Source: an uncultured Clostridia bacterium
Lineage (GTDB): Bacteria > Bacillota > Clostridia > Oscillospirales > Ruminococcaceae
DNA length: 64,000 nt
Direction of reading: 5' to 3'
NCBI GenBank assembly: GCA_944382875.1
Contig: CALWNQ010000002.1
Coordinates: 62,001-126,000, forward strand
The notes under the pieces are model-generated. The model saw only the letters and a list, made by a program, of their open reading frames with translations. It was not told the origin of the DNA and made no database searches. This document shows, piece by piece, positions 36,611 through 46,280 of this stretch; within the stretch, counting starts at the first letter, position 1, and every line of letters starts with the position of its first letter. A program made the translations under genes and the position numbers.

Positions 36611-37105
36611 TTATTTTTCTCCCCGGTTTTTTTCCACCATTTCTACCGGAATGGTGGTTGTGCGTTTTTCCACTCCGAGAACTACCAGTGTTTCCACAGA
36701 ATCGACTGCGGTATTGGCTGTCAGATAATTAATCACAAAATCACGATAGGATTGTGTGTCACGAGAGATGATTTTCAAAAGGTAATCATGGCTGCCGGTT
36801 AAAGTATAACATTCCTGAATCTGCGGACAGCGGTTGACATCTGCCATGAAAATTTCGATCATATCGGGTTTCATGGAAACAAGATTTACTAACGCAAAAG
36901 CCTGCATTTCCATTCCAAGCTTTTTCTCATCTACAATCGTTGTAAACTGCTTGATAATACCGTCTTCCTTCAAATTTTTTGTGCGCGTCAGACACGCAGA
37001 AGGAGAAAGTCCAATCTTTTTAGATAATTCTAAATTGGATATTGAAGCGTCTGCCTGTAATTCACGCAGTATCGCACGGTCACTGTTGTCAATCGAAAAG
37101 TCCAC
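36611..37105 (-). CDS. Lrp/AsnC family transcriptional regulator
   Basis: 164 aa. The N-terminal winged helix-turn-helix starts DNSDRAILRELQADASISN and includes LSKKIGLSPSACLTR. The C-terminal RAM effector domain includes ECYTLTGSHDYLLKI. Members sense amino acids and form octamers. The gene lies directly upstream of the cysteine-synthase-like gene, a likely target. An inverted repeat downstream of its own -10 suggests autoregulation. The effector is unknown. Confidence 0.92.
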   Translation of the reverse strand: MDFSIDNSDRAILRELQADASISNLELSKKIGLSPSACLTRTKNLKEDGIIKQFTTIVDEKKLGMEMQAFALVNLVSMKPDMIEIFMADVNRCPQIQECYTLTGSHDYLLKIISRDTQSYRDFVINYLTANTAVDSVETLVVLGVEKRTTTIPVEMVEKNRGEK

Positions 37106-37121
37106 AAAGAACCCCCGCTTT

Positions 37122-37175
37122 CCACATATTATTTCATGTGGTTACCATTATACAATATTATATATAAAAAATCAA
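37122..37175 (-). promoter_or_regulatory. lrp promoter with palindromic candidate operator
   Basis: On the minus strand TTGATT (37170-37175) and TATAAT (37147-37152) are 17 bp apart. Just downstream CCACAT (37122-37127) and ATGTGG (37136-37141) form an inverted repeat in the early transcribed region, a good autorepression site. Confidence 0.72.
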
Positions 37176-37204
37176 TCGTTTCTCCCGATTTTTTTCGTAA
37201 AATT

Positions 37205-37249
37205 TAAAAAACTGCCTTTCTGCGGAAAAAAACATCAGAAAAGGCAGTT
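37205..37249 (-). terminator. Intrinsic terminator of the GH78 gene
   Basis: Arms 37210-37222 and 37236-37249 pair over 13 bp with one bulge; a T-run follows on the minus strand. Confidence 0.8.
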
Positions 37250-37262
37250 CTTATGGATATAT

Positions 37263-39842
37263 TTACCGGTGAATTACTGCTCTATGTGTACCTGCTGTGA
37301 GTAGAGTTGTTACATTTGCTTCAACTTCGCTTCCATCGACAACAGCAGGTACTGGCAAACACAATTCAGCTGAACAATTAAACGGGATTTCAAAACGGAA
37401 AGTGTAATTGCTTTCATTTTTCTCCCATTTTGTGCTGTAAAGTCCAGATGCTGTACACACGGAAACTTCTGCCCAATTCAGCCGAGGATCAGGCCGCGGA
37501 GTCAGTTTCACTCTGGCAAATCCAGGCGCATCCTCCACCGGATTCAGTCCTCCTATATACCGGTACATCCACTCCGCAATGGAGCCATAGGTATAATGGT
37601 TCAGACTGTTCATGCCGGTATCACTGATGCTGCCATCCGGAAGAACCGAATTCCAACGCTCCCAGATTGTTGTAGCCCCCATATTCACTTCGTAAAGCCA
37701 GCTCGGATAATCTTCCTGCATCAAAAGGGTATACGCATCCTCGGAAGCTCCGTAAAGTGAAAGAACCTTACACAAGTAAGAAGTCCCTACAAAACCGGTT
37801 GTGAGGTGCATATTGTTTTCCCGCAAGAGTCGGCGCAATTCGGCAACTAGCCTTGGCTTCATCTCTTCCGGCACAAGATCCATATAAAGCGCAACCACAT
37901 ATGCGGTTTGAGTATCCGATGTGCAACGTCCGTTTGGAGTAAAGAATTCTCGGAGAAATGCCTCTTTTACTTCTTCCGAACGTTTGCCAAAAAATGCCGC
38001 ATCTTCATCCAACCCTAAAACTGCAGCAGCTTTGGCTGTTAGTCCGGTTGAATAAGCATAAAACGCAGATGCAATATAGTAGCAATCTGTGCCACCCAAA
38101 CAGGATTTGGGATCCCGGTAGTTATCGAGTGAGAGCCAATCCGCAAAATGGAAACCAGTAAGCCACAAGCGTTTCCCGCCATTTGCTTCGTCAATATCGC
38201 AAAGATGCTTCGCCCAGAGTTTCATATTGGGATACTCCCGTTTGAGGAGCGCTTTGTCACCAGTATGCAGGTAGCAGGTCCAGGGAATGATTGCGGCTGC
38301 ATCTGCCCATGCGCAGGAATCGCTGTCCAAAAGTGATTTTCCGTCTTTCTTGATAACCGGAACTACATGCGGAACGGCGCCATTCTGTGCTTTTTGTTCC
38401 AGCAGCATATCCTGCAGGTATTTTTCATAAAACGCTGCCGTGTCCATATGGAAACTCGCAGTGGAGCAGAATGCCTGTGCGTCTCCCGTCCATCCCATCC
38501 GTTCATCGCGCTGCGGGCAGTCGGTGGGAACATCCACAAAGTTGCCTTTCTGCCCCCAGAGAGTATTTTGAATCAGGCGATTGATTTTGGGATTTGATGT
38601 GCGAATGCTGCCGATTTGTTCCAGATCGGAGTGGATGACAACTGCGGTAAAATCCGCCAGATTAGGATTTTCCAAACCTTCAATCCGGATATACCGAAAG
38701 CCGAAAAAGGTAACATGGGGGCGAACTCGCTCATTTTTCCCGGAGGAACGATAGGTAAAGGTTTCTTTTGCGGTCCGGAGGTTATCGGTATAGAAATTGC
38801 CGCCCTGCAAGATCTCTCCGTGACGGATGATAACCTCTGTCCCAAAAGGTGCCCGACAGGTATATTCCACCCATCCGGTGAGCTCCTGGCCAAAATCAAA
38901 GACCGTTTCTCCTGCGGGAGTGTGGATTACCTCCGCCACCGGAATCCGTTCGTGTGCGGTAATGCGTGGGCTCAAACGCGGACAGAGCGCACTGCGATCC
39001 ATGTCGGAAAGAAGCACTTTCTGCCAGTCTTTTTCGCCATCCGGTTGGTTCCAGCCGGAAATTTCGGCGGTGCCATCGTAATATTCGCCGTCATAAATAT
39101 TGTTCTTTTTGATTGGACTTTGCGCACATTTCCAGTCTGCGTCTGTTGCCAGAACCGTTTTTCCATCGGTATCCAGCTGCGCGATCAGATGAAAACGATC
39201 ACCGTAGCGCTCTCCCTCGTCGCCGTCAAAACCAAAACGGCCCTTATACCAGCCGTTCCCCATCAGAACCGACAGGACATTTTTTCCCGGGCGGAGCATT
39301 CCGCTGACATCAAAGGTCTGGAACTGCTGCCAGAAATCGTAGGCGTGGAATCCCGGCAGAAGATATTCATCCCCGACCTTCTGACCGTTCAGATAAGCTT
39401 CGTAAATTCCCAGCCCGCAAATAGAAAGCCGTGCGTCCCGGGTAGATTCGACTGTAAATGTCTTTTGGAAAACCGGCGTGATCTCCTTGTCAAAGCTCGG
39501 TTCAATCCAGACGGCTTTCCAATATTCCGGAGCCAACGCCGTTTCAAACCAAGCCGGTTCGCTGACACAGCTATCCCCGTTGTCCGCCATTACCTGAACC
39601 CGCCAGAAATAGCGCGTGGTTGGTTTCAGTTCGATTTCAGCCGTATAGCCGGTGCACTGGATTGCGGAATCTTCTCCGGAATCAAACAGAATATTTTGAA
39701 ATTCACTATCCATAGCGACCTGGATTCTTGCCCAACTTTGAATTGAACCGGTACTTTCTGTATTCCAGGTAAAAGTAGGATGCTCCATCTTAAATCCCAA
39801 TGGATTGATCAAATGATTGGTTTTCATTCGGATGATTTTCAT
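37263..39842 (-). CDS. Alpha-L-rhamnosidase, glycoside hydrolase family 78
   Basis: 859 aa from ATG 39842 after GAGGGG. N-terminal beta-sandwich domains (about 1-320) precede an (alpha/alpha)6 catalytic domain with the GH78 acid motif DCPQRDERMGWTGDAQAF. A C-terminal beta domain starts about residue 740. There is no signal peptide, so it probably acts on imported rhamnosides. It cuts terminal alpha-L-rhamnose from rhamnogalacturonan, flavonoid glycosides and similar compounds. The neighbouring uronate isomerase genes suggest pectin breakdown. It has its own promoter but follows them on the same strand. Confidence 0.93.
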   Translation of the reverse strand: MKIIRMKTNHLINPLGFKMEHPTFTWNTESTGSIQSWARIQVAMDSEFQNILFDSGEDSAIQCTGYTAEIELKPTTRYFWRVQVMADNGDSCVSEPAWFETALAPEYWKAVWIEPSFDKEITPVFQKTFTVESTRDARLSICGLGIYEAYLNGQKVGDEYLLPGFHAYDFWQQFQTFDVSGMLRPGKNVLSVLMGNGWYKGRFGFDGDEGERYGDRFHLIAQLDTDGKTVLATDADWKCAQSPIKKNNIYDGEYYDGTAEISGWNQPDGEKDWQKVLLSDMDRSALCPRLSPRITAHERIPVAEVIHTPAGETVFDFGQELTGWVEYTCRAPFGTEVIIRHGEILQGGNFYTDNLRTAKETFTYRSSGKNERVRPHVTFFGFRYIRIEGLENPNLADFTAVVIHSDLEQIGSIRTSNPKINRLIQNTLWGQKGNFVDVPTDCPQRDERMGWTGDAQAFCSTASFHMDTAAFYEKYLQDMLLEQKAQNGAVPHVVPVIKKDGKSLLDSDSCAWADAAAIIPWTCYLHTGDKALLKREYPNMKLWAKHLCDIDEANGGKRLWLTGFHFADWLSLDNYRDPKSCLGGTDCYYIASAFYAYSTGLTAKAAAVLGLDEDAAFFGKRSEEVKEAFLREFFTPNGRCTSDTQTAYVVALYMDLVPEEMKPRLVAELRRLLRENNMHLTTGFVGTSYLCKVLSLYGASEDAYTLLMQEDYPSWLYEVNMGATTIWERWNSVLPDGSISDTGMNSLNHYTYGSIAEWMYRYIGGLNPVEDAPGFARVKLTPRPDPRLNWAEVSVCTASGLYSTKWEKNESNYTFRFEIPFNCSAELCLPVPAVVDGSEVEANVTTLLTAGTHRAVIHR

Positions 39843-39886
39843 ATAATCCCCTCGCAATTTGTGCAGAAGCACAGTTCTTGCTTCCT

Positions 39887-39914
39887 ATTATACGGAATTT
39901 AATGGAAATTGCAA
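39887..39914 (-). promoter_or_regulatory. Promoter of the GH78 gene
   Basis: On the minus strand TTGCAA (39909-39914) and TATAAT (39887-39892) are separated by 16 bp, giving the rhamnosidase its own start inside the uxaC-isomerase-GH78 strand run. Confidence 0.7.
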
Positions 39915-39951
39915 CATCCTGGTTTGCAGAATTTTTGAACCGGATTTGCCG

Positions 39952-40788
39952 TCAGCCGACAATAGTGTGCAATGCATCCGCCGCCGCATCAAAGGCTGCA
40001 CGTTGTGATTCGTATTCAAATTCCCGGATTTTGGTTTTTTCGCCGTGTTCCAGATCAGAAAGCCCCTGGAATACCGATAGATGCGGTTCCAATGTTACGG
40101 CTTTGCCGCCTATCTCTGCGTAATGTACCAGCAATTCCGGCAGATGCCCCATTCCCTTTCCGGCTGGAACGATGGTGCCGTCCTGCTGCATATCTTTGAT
40201 GTGCATGTACTCCACATATGGCTCCAGCAGCTTCCAAGCACCCAGCGTTTCCACTCCGCACTGCAGGAAATTGGCCGGATCGAAGACAGCTTTGACCTGC
40301 GGGAAATTGCGATGGATGTCCAGGCAGCGTTCCGCATTGTCGCCGTAAATCCCCTTTTCATTTTCGTGACAAAGCAGGATTCCACTTCCCTCCGCAGCCC
40401 GGCAGAACTGTTCCAGCCGATGGAAAACAAGACTCCGGCAATACTCTTCCTCCTGTTTAGGGCAGAAAAAGCTGAACATCCGCAGGTGCTCGGTTCCAAG
40501 AATCTGCGCCAGCCGGAGAGTGTGACGGAACCGCTCCAGATGCGGCGCAAACTCCTCTGCCACACTGATTTTGCCGAGTGGTGAACCAATCGCCCAAACA
40601 GAAATCCCACCGTCATCCAGCTGCTTTTTCAGCTCCTTTGCTTCCTCTTCCGATAAATCGGTGATGTTTTTTCCATTGACACCCCGCAGCTCGATGTGGG
40701 TGATGTGGTTTTGCTGCAAAGCTTCAATCTGTTGCGAAACCGCAGAACCGGCTTCGTCGGCAAAGGCCGCAAGAATCAATTTGTTCAT
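39952..40788 (-). CDS. Sugar phosphate isomerase/epimerase-like TIM-barrel protein
   Basis: 278 aa of the xylose-isomerase-like/AP endonuclease 2 superfamily. Typical acidic and His metal ligands appear in HIELRGVNG, LCHENEKGIYGD, AVFDPANF and YMHIKDMQQDG. It begins one base after the uxaC stop, so it is translated with uxaC. An isomerase or epimerase acting on a uronate- or rhamnose-derived sugar is plausible, but the substrate cannot be named. Confidence 0.85.
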   Translation of the reverse strand: MNKLILAAFADEAGSAVSQQIEALQQNHITHIELRGVNGKNITDLSEEEAKELKKQLDDGGISVWAIGSPLGKISVAEEFAPHLERFRHTLRLAQILGTEHLRMFSFFCPKQEEEYCRSLVFHRLEQFCRAAEGSGILLCHENEKGIYGDNAERCLDIHRNFPQVKAVFDPANFLQCGVETLGAWKLLEPYVEYMHIKDMQQDGTIVPAGKGMGHLPELLVHYAEIGGKAVTLEPHLSVFQGLSDLEHGEKTKIREFEYESQRAAFDAAADALHTIVG

Positions 40789-40789
40789 A

Positions 40790-42175
40790 TTACTGTTCCT
40801 TTCTGTTGACCAGTTCTTTCAGATTCTGGTAAAAGACTTTGGAAATCAACTCCGTAGCATACTGGTCCTCCATAAATTCCCCATCTTCAATCCACCGGCC
40901 GATCACTGAACAGAAAATCCGGCGGAAATAGTCGTGCCGCGCATAGGAGAGAAAGCTGCGCGAGTCAGTAAGCATTCCCAAAAAGGTGCTGAGGTCACCG
41001 GTCTGCGCGATCTTTTCAATCTGGTCGATAATCCCCTGTTTGTGGTCACAGAACCACCAGGCAGCGCCGCAGATGACCTCCCGATAGCTCCCTGCAATAG
41101 TGGAAATAGATTCAACGGCGGTGGGATTCAGCGAATACAAAATGGTTTTCGGAAGATTTCCCGTGCGGTTCATCCGGTCCAGCAAACCGGCAATTTGTTC
41201 AGATGGGATCGCGTCTTTCATGGAATCCCCGCCGCAATCCGGTCCGACCGTTTCAAAAAGTAGGCTGTTGGTATTGCGCTTGACGGCAAAATGCAGCTGC
41301 ATCACAAGATTCCGCTTTTTGTATTCTTGTGCAAGCCAGAGGTAGCAGTATCCAAGGAACTTGTCATACAGGCTGTCCGGCACAATCTGTCCGTTTACCG
41401 CAGCGTCAAAAGCTGCGGCAGCTTCTTCTTCGGTACCATATTCCGAAGGGAATTTTTCCAGCCCGACATCCGAAAAACGGCATCCCAATTCGCAGAACAC
41501 ATCCATCCGGGCACAAACCGCCTTTTTCCATTCCGCGAAAGTACGGACAGGCATCTCTGCCGCTTCAGCAAGACGGGAACAATATTCCCGATAGCCCGGC
41601 TTTTGGATAGAGAGCAGCGTATCGGTGCGGAAAGCGGGCGTCACAACCGTTTTCATCGAGGAGTCAGCAGCGATCATCCGGTGATATTCCAGCGAATCCG
41701 CCGGATCATCGGTGGTGGAGAGGTATTCGACATTGGACAATTGAATCAGCTTGCGGGGGGAAAGATGCTTTTCCCGGATCACCGCATTGGCGCGCTCCCG
41801 GATGCTGTCGGCAGTTTGTGGGTTCAGCGGGGTATCAATACCAAAATACAACCGCAGCTCCATATGTGTCCAGTGATACAGCGGATTGCCGGCTGCAGTT
41901 GCAAGCGCTTCTGCATACTTGCGAAATTTCTCTTCCCAGCCTGCAGAACCGGTGATCTGTTCCTCCGGAATCCCATGGCAGCGCATCAGCCGCCATTTAT
42001 AGTGGTCGCCGCCAAGCAGCATTTCCCCAATGTCGGAAAACTCCCGATCCTCATAAATCTCCCGTGGGGACAAATGGCAATGATAATCAATGATCGGCAG
42101 ATTCCCACACGCCTGATACAGCCGCACGGCTGTGTCATTGGCAAGCAGATACCTTGCTCCCATAAATTCGCTCAT
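40790..42175 (-). CDS. uxaC: Glucuronate (uronate) isomerase
   Basis: 461 aa from ATG 42175, 8 nt after AAAGGAG; an upstream ATG at 42184 is less well placed. Amidohydrolase-like fold with the IDYHCHLSP motif at the N-terminus and TDSRSFLSYARHDYFRRI near the end. It interconverts D-glucuronate/fructuronate and D-galacturonate/tagaturonate, the first cytosolic step of uronate use. It leads the uxaC-isomerase-GH78 set, so galacturonate from pectin is the likely substrate. Confidence 0.95.
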   Translation of the reverse strand: MSEFMGARYLLANDTAVRLYQACGNLPIIDYHCHLSPREIYEDREFSDIGEMLLGGDHYKWRLMRCHGIPEEQITGSAGWEEKFRKYAEALATAAGNPLYHWTHMELRLYFGIDTPLNPQTADSIRERANAVIREKHLSPRKLIQLSNVEYLSTTDDPADSLEYHRMIAADSSMKTVVTPAFRTDTLLSIQKPGYREYCSRLAEAAEMPVRTFAEWKKAVCARMDVFCELGCRFSDVGLEKFPSEYGTEEEAAAAFDAAVNGQIVPDSLYDKFLGYCYLWLAQEYKKRNLVMQLHFAVKRNTNSLLFETVGPDCGGDSMKDAIPSEQIAGLLDRMNRTGNLPKTILYSLNPTAVESISTIAGSYREVICGAAWWFCDHKQGIIDQIEKIAQTGDLSTFLGMLTDSRSFLSYARHDYFRRIFCSVIGRWIEDGEFMEDQYATELISKVFYQNLKELVNRKEQ

Positions 42176-42210
42176 AGAAAACACTCCTTTGCAGTTTTCG
42201 TATTGGCTTC

Positions 42211-42219
42211 ATTATAGCA
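42211..42219 (-). promoter_or_regulatory. Extended -10 promoter of uxaC
   Basis: On the minus strand TGC-TATAAT forms a perfect extended -10, with no clear -35. The leader to uxaC is about 30 nt. Confidence 0.6.
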
Positions 42220-42275
42220 CAGGCCTTTTCACAATAGAATTGCCAAAACCAACAGGTTGCATTGTATATCTTGCG

Positions 42276-42770
42276 TCAATCCAGAAAAGAGAGAATCTGC
42301 CGGTAATTTTCCGCAAGCTGTTCCATCCGCACCCGGCAGTTAGCCGGACTGGTGGATGGGAGCGCAATGGCCTCGATGCCGCAGACCGGAAAAATAAACT
42401 TGCGGTACAATTTTGCTGCTGTGTTTCCGGTGGTAAAAACAGCACGAATTGGTGCTTGCCGTAAAATAGAACGAATATCATTCGGAACCGGATTATGAAT
42501 GGAACTGTCGCTCGCTCCTTCGATTTCACAGCTTGCCAGCACATCCCAGAGAGCAATATGATGCCGATGCGCAAAAGCAAGTCGTCCATCCCGGTCAGCA
42601 GGCGGTGCTTCTTCCAGAATCATTCCCAAAACCGGCCAGAAACGATTCTGTGGATGAGCGTAATAATATCCCGCTTCCCGTGAACGCGGACTTGGCATCG
42701 TCCCCAAAATCAGGACGCGGGATTCTGCATCATATACCGGTTCCAGTGGATGTATAATCTTTTGTATCAT
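42276..42770 (-). CDS. DNA-deoxyinosine (hypoxanthine-DNA) glycosylase, UDG superfamily
   Basis: 164 aa. The N-terminal motif [20 protein letters not shown] and [10 protein letters not shown] are those of family 6 uracil-DNA-glycosylase-like enzymes that remove deaminated adenine (hypoxanthine). [18 protein letters not shown] follows, and [10 protein letters not shown] is the DNA-contact loop near the C-terminus. It acts in base excision repair. It is monocistronic and divergent from the DUF1846 gene. Confidence 0.88.
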   Translation of the reverse strand: MIQKIIHPLEPVYDAESRVLILGTMPSPRSREAGYYYAHPQNRFWPVLGMILEEAPPADRDGRLAFAHRHHIALWDVLASCEIEGASDSSIHNPVPNDIRSILRQAPIRAVFTTGNTAAKLYRKFIFPVCGIEAIALPSTSPANCRVRMEQLAENYRQILSFLD

Positions 42771-42882
42771 GGTAACACCTGCCTTTTCTCCATTATAGCA
42801 GTAGGAACTTTGTCTGTCAAAGTGAAGATTTTGTTAGAAAAGATGAATTTTAGCTGTTCCTGCGTTTTTTCGTTCCGGAACC

Positions 42883-42911
42883 TTGTCAAACTGAGTAAAA
42901 AAGCGTATAAT
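42883..42911 (+). promoter_or_regulatory. Promoter of the DUF1846 gene
   Basis: TTGTCA (42883-42888) and TATAAT (42906-42911) are separated by 17 bp; the ATG follows 39 nt later after GAGGAAAGGACGAGG. Confidence 0.82.
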
Positions 42912-42950
42912 ATTTTTGTATTGTGTTTGATGAGGAAAGGACGAGGATGG

Positions 42951-44435
42951 ATGAATAAAATCGGCTTTGATAATGACAAATATCTTGCCATGCAGTCACA
43001 GCATATTAAGGAACGAATTGCACAATTTGACAACAAACTCTACCTGGAATTTGGCGGCAAGCTTTTTGATGACTATCACGCTTCCCGAGTGCTTCCCGGT
43101 TTTGCGCCAGACAGCAAGATCAAAATGCTGATGCAGCTCAAGGATTCAGCAGAAATTGTCATTGTTATCAACGCGGCCGATATCGAGAAAAACAAGGTGC
43201 GTGGTGACCTTGGCATCACTTATGATGTGGATGTTCTGCGGCTGATGGACGCGTTTCATGGGATTGGACTGTATGTTGGAAGTGTCGTGATTGCGCAGTA
43301 TTCCGGGCAACCCGCTGCCGACGCCTTCCGCAAGCGTTTGGATTCTCTTGGCGTCCGCACCTATCTCCACTATCCGATTGCGGGTTATCCGGGCAACATC
43401 CCGCTGATTGTCAGCGACGATGGATATGGCAAAAATGAATATATTGAAACGAGCCGTCCTTTGGTGGTGATTACCGCTCCTGGTCCCGGCAGCGGAAAAA
43501 TGGCAACCTGTCTTTCCCAGCTTTACCATGAGTACAAGCGAGGCATCAAAGCAGGATATGCAAAATTTGAAACCTTCCCCATCTGGAATCTGCCGCTCAA
43601 GCATCCGGTCAATCTTGCATACGAAGCAGCGACCGCAGATTTGAACGATGTTAATATGATTGACCCGTTCCATTTGGAAGCATATGGAGAAACAGCTGTA
43701 AACTACAACCGCGATGTAGAAATCTTCCCTGTACTGAACGCAATTTTCGAGAAAATTGCCGGCGAAAGCCCCTACAAATCTCCCACTGATATGGGTGTCA
43801 ATATGGCAGGCAACTGCATTACCGATGATGAAGCTGTCAGAGAAGCTTCTAAACAGGAAATCATCCGTCGGTATTATCACGCTCTTTGTGACCAGAGGAC
43901 TGGGCGCGGAGAAGCCGAGGCAGTATATAAAGTGGAATTACTGATGAAACAGGCAAAGATTGACACTGAAATGCGGCCGGTGGTTAAGGCTGCTGTAGAC
44001 AAGGCAAACGCAACTGGTATGCCCGCTGCGGCAATCGAGCTTCCTGACGGCCGCATTGTAACCGGAAGAACCTCCGCTCTTTTGGGAGCATCCTCCGCAG
44101 CGCTGTTGAATGCACTGAAAGCGATGGGAAATATTGATGATGAAGTGCATCTGATTTCGCCGGAAACTATTGAACCGATTCAGGATTTAAAAATCAAGCA
44201 TCTTGGCAACCACAATCCACGTCTCCACACCGATGAAATCCTCATTGCTCTTTCCATCAGCGCGGTTACCAGCGAAACTGCTGCACTGGCATTGGCGCAG
44301 CTTGAAAAACTGAAAGGCTGCGAAGCTCATTCATCTGTTATTCTTTCTCAGGTAGATGACGGTGTATTCCGAAAATTGGGTGTCAACCTCACCTGTGAAC
44401 CAGTCTATCAGACCAAAAAATTGTATCACAAATAA
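42951..44435 (+). CDS. DUF1846 (UPF0371) protein
   Basis: 494 aa from ATG 42951; the longer open frame upstream spans the promoter and is not used. It starts [23 protein letters not shown], the family signature. A glycine-rich nucleotide-binding-like loop lies at [20 protein letters not shown], and a later DMGVNMAG stretch is conserved. The family is widespread in Firmicutes and Actinobacteria and has no firmly established function. It stands alone between its own promoter and a terminator, so neighbours give no clue. Confidence 0.88.
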   Translation: MNKIGFDNDKYLAMQSQHIKERIAQFDNKLYLEFGGKLFDDYHASRVLPGFAPDSKIKMLMQLKDSAEIVIVINAADIEKNKVRGDLGITYDVDVLRLMDAFHGIGLYVGSVVIAQYSGQPAADAFRKRLDSLGVRTYLHYPIAGYPGNIPLIVSDDGYGKNEYIETSRPLVVITAPGPGSGKMATCLSQLYHEYKRGIKAGYAKFETFPIWNLPLKHPVNLAYEAATADLNDVNMIDPFHLEAYGETAVNYNRDVEIFPVLNAIFEKIAGESPYKSPTDMGVNMAGNCITDDEAVREASKQEIIRRYYHALCDQRTGRGEAEAVYKVELLMKQAKIDTEMRPVVKAAVDKANATGMPAAAIELPDGRIVTGRTSALLGASSAALLNALKAMGNIDDEVHLISPETIEPIQDLKIKHLGNHNPRLHTDEILIALSISAVTSETAALALAQLEKLKGCEAHSSVILSQVDDGVFRKLGVNLTCEPVYQTKKLYHK

Positions 44436-44438
44436 GAA

Positions 44439-44467
44439 AAATCCCGCAGTGTTTAGCTGCGGGATTT
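44439..44467. terminator. Bidirectional terminator between DUF1846 and the LTA synthase-like gene
   Basis: AAATCCCGCAG (44439-44449) and CTGCGGGATTT (44457-44467) form an 11-bp stem between convergent genes. Confidence 0.88.
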
Positions 44468-44474
44468 CTGTTTC

Positions 44475-46280
44475 TCAATCATTGAAATTGAATCGTCTTC
44501 CGTCAATCTCAGAATAATTTTCTCCGATTGTCCGGTCGTAAGTCAACAGATCCAAAAGCTCCGATGAAGTTGTTGGATTCAACGCAACCGAATAAAGCGG
44601 TTCTTCTTCAAATACATCCATCATCACATCAACAAACGGTGTACTGAATCCTGCCAATTGAAAAATGTAATGCGGCAGATAAAATGTTGAAAACAACTGG
44701 TTTGTAGGAAGTGAGGAAGTATCCAATTCATAGTTATTCCATACAATCCAGGTCTTTTTATAAAGCTTTTCACAATTGTCAACTGTTATACCGATCTGAT
44801 TATAGTAATCACAGTCAGGACTAAAGAAAGGAAAATGATCCCCTGTGAAAACAAGGATTACAGGCTCGTCCCATGTCTTTAGACGTTCTGTAAAGTCGCG
44901 AAGCGCCTGATTGGAAAGTTGAATTCCCTCAAAATAGTTGTCCACTTCTTCCCCGATACCGTCAATAAACGGTTGATGATTCTGCATCGTGGTGATGTGA
45001 ATATAGTCTGGGCCATCTGTGGATTTCATTACTTCCTCCGCCTGACGGAAAGCGGTATCATCATTGATATAATTGCGAAAATTTTCAACCGGTGCAGTAA
45101 AATCATCTTCAAAAATCATCTGATCGAAACCGTATTCGCTATACACATCCTCACGATCATAAAAAGTAGAACGGAATGGATGAATATAAGTGGTATTATA
45201 CCCTACATCCTTATACATGTTTGCAAAGGTATCCTGCTCCACACCACTTTTTAAAAGCTTATGCGGAATACCCGCGTTACCGAGAGATTTTACCGGCAAC
45301 CCGAACATCAGTTCAAATTCTGTCTTGACCGTACCGTTTCCAAATGTCGGCACCATGCTGGTTCCAGAAACACCTTCTGCAGCCACTGCATCCAAATCCG
45401 AATAAATCTGGTCTGCATTTTCCAGATCATCCGTCAAGCGGCGAAAATCCCCATAAGATTCAGACATAATGAAAATGACATTCGGTTTTACCTTTTCTGA
45501 TGTTTCGTTCTGCTGTACTGCTAGAATTTCCTCATCAGAAGGCTTAGAATTTTCCAAAATCTTTTCAATCGTTTGCTCTGAATATTCTTCCGGCTCCGAC
45601 ACCGAAGAAGAAATGGTCTGATTGATGGATACAGTAAAATTGGATATCAGATTGTTATTTTCAAAACGTTCTTCCTCACTGTAGGAATTATAGGTAACAG
45701 TGTTGTCAATTCCGAACACTTCACAAACTGGCGTGAAAAACGCCGGTACAATAATTGAAATTACCGTTATTCCTGCCATGAGTACACAAGCAGAGCAACG
45801 TTTCCAAAAAGCTCCTTTTAATTCATAGCCGGTTAGCCACATTACTCCCACATATAAAAACATAAGCAGAATCAGGATGAACAAAAGCGGATTGAACTGA
45901 AGTCGTGCAAATTTAGTTACATCTGCAAAACCGGTCACCATTGAAAGGTCACCAAACTGAAAATGAGAACCTGTTACAATATACTTATGATACTCCACTG
46001 CAGAAATTAACATAAATAAAACGCCTGTCAGCAATGTGCTGATCCACATCTTTTTCACAAGCAATCCCAAAATCCAGTAAATCATCGCAATTAACAAGGT
46101 ACTGAAAAGAAATACTCCAAATCGTGTCCATGTAAATTTTAGGATTTGTGTGATACTTTGACTTTGTCCAATTTCAGCCAAAAAGCATAATACAATAGGA
46201 TAAACGACCGCAAGCATTACCCCTGATTTTTTCGATTGGAAGAATCTCATATTCCGCAATGCCTGTATTTTTTCTTTCAT
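44475..46280 (-). CDS. LTA synthase family sulfatase-like membrane protein
   Basis: 601 aa. Five hydrophobic segments fill the first ~200 residues, then a long linker leads into an extracellular sulfatase-type domain. LtaS active-site elements are seen: FIMSESYGDF (metal Glu), GNGTVKTEFELMFG (catalytic Thr region) and VFTGDHFPFF (Asp-His pair). Such enzymes transfer glycerophosphate from phosphatidylglycerol to build lipoteichoic acid or to modify surface glycans. Its exact polymer is not determined by sequence. It is monocistronic. Confidence 0.88.
   Translation of the reverse strand: MKEKIQALRNMRFFQSKKSGVMLAVVYPIVLCFLAEIGQSQSITQILKFTWTRFGVFLFSTLLIAMIYWILGLLVKKMWISTLLTGVLFMLISAVEYHKYIVTGSHFQFGDLSMVTGFADVTKFARLQFNPLLFILILLMFLYVGVMWLTGYELKGAFWKRCSACVLMAGITVISIIVPAFFTPVCEVFGIDNTVTYNSYSEEERFENNNLISNFTVSINQTISSSVSEPEEYSEQTIEKILENSKPSDEEILAVQQNETSEKVKPNVIFIMSESYGDFRRLTDDLENADQIYSDLDAVAAEGVSGTSMVPTFGNGTVKTEFELMFGLPVKSLGNAGIPHKLLKSGVEQDTFANMYKDVGYNTTYIHPFRSTFYDREDVYSEYGFDQMIFEDDFTAPVENFRNYINDDTAFRQAEEVMKSTDGPDYIHITTMQNHQPFIDGIGEEVDNYFEGIQLSNQALRDFTERLKTWDEPVILVFTGDHFPFFSPDCDYYNQIGITVDNCEKLYKKTWIVWNNYELDTSSLPTNQLFSTFYLPHYIFQLAGFSTPFVDVMMDVFEEEPLYSVALNPTTSSELLDLLTYDRTIGENYSEIDGRRFNFND

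Noticed and set aside
38616..39746. A 376-codon open frame on the + strand opposite the GH78 gene.
   Set aside because: The GH78 frame has the catalytic motif and full-length domain structure; the antisense product resembles nothing.
41291..42217. A 308-codon + strand open frame opposite uxaC.
   Set aside because: It is antisense to uxaC, with Cys/His/Arg-rich composition typical of shadow frames.
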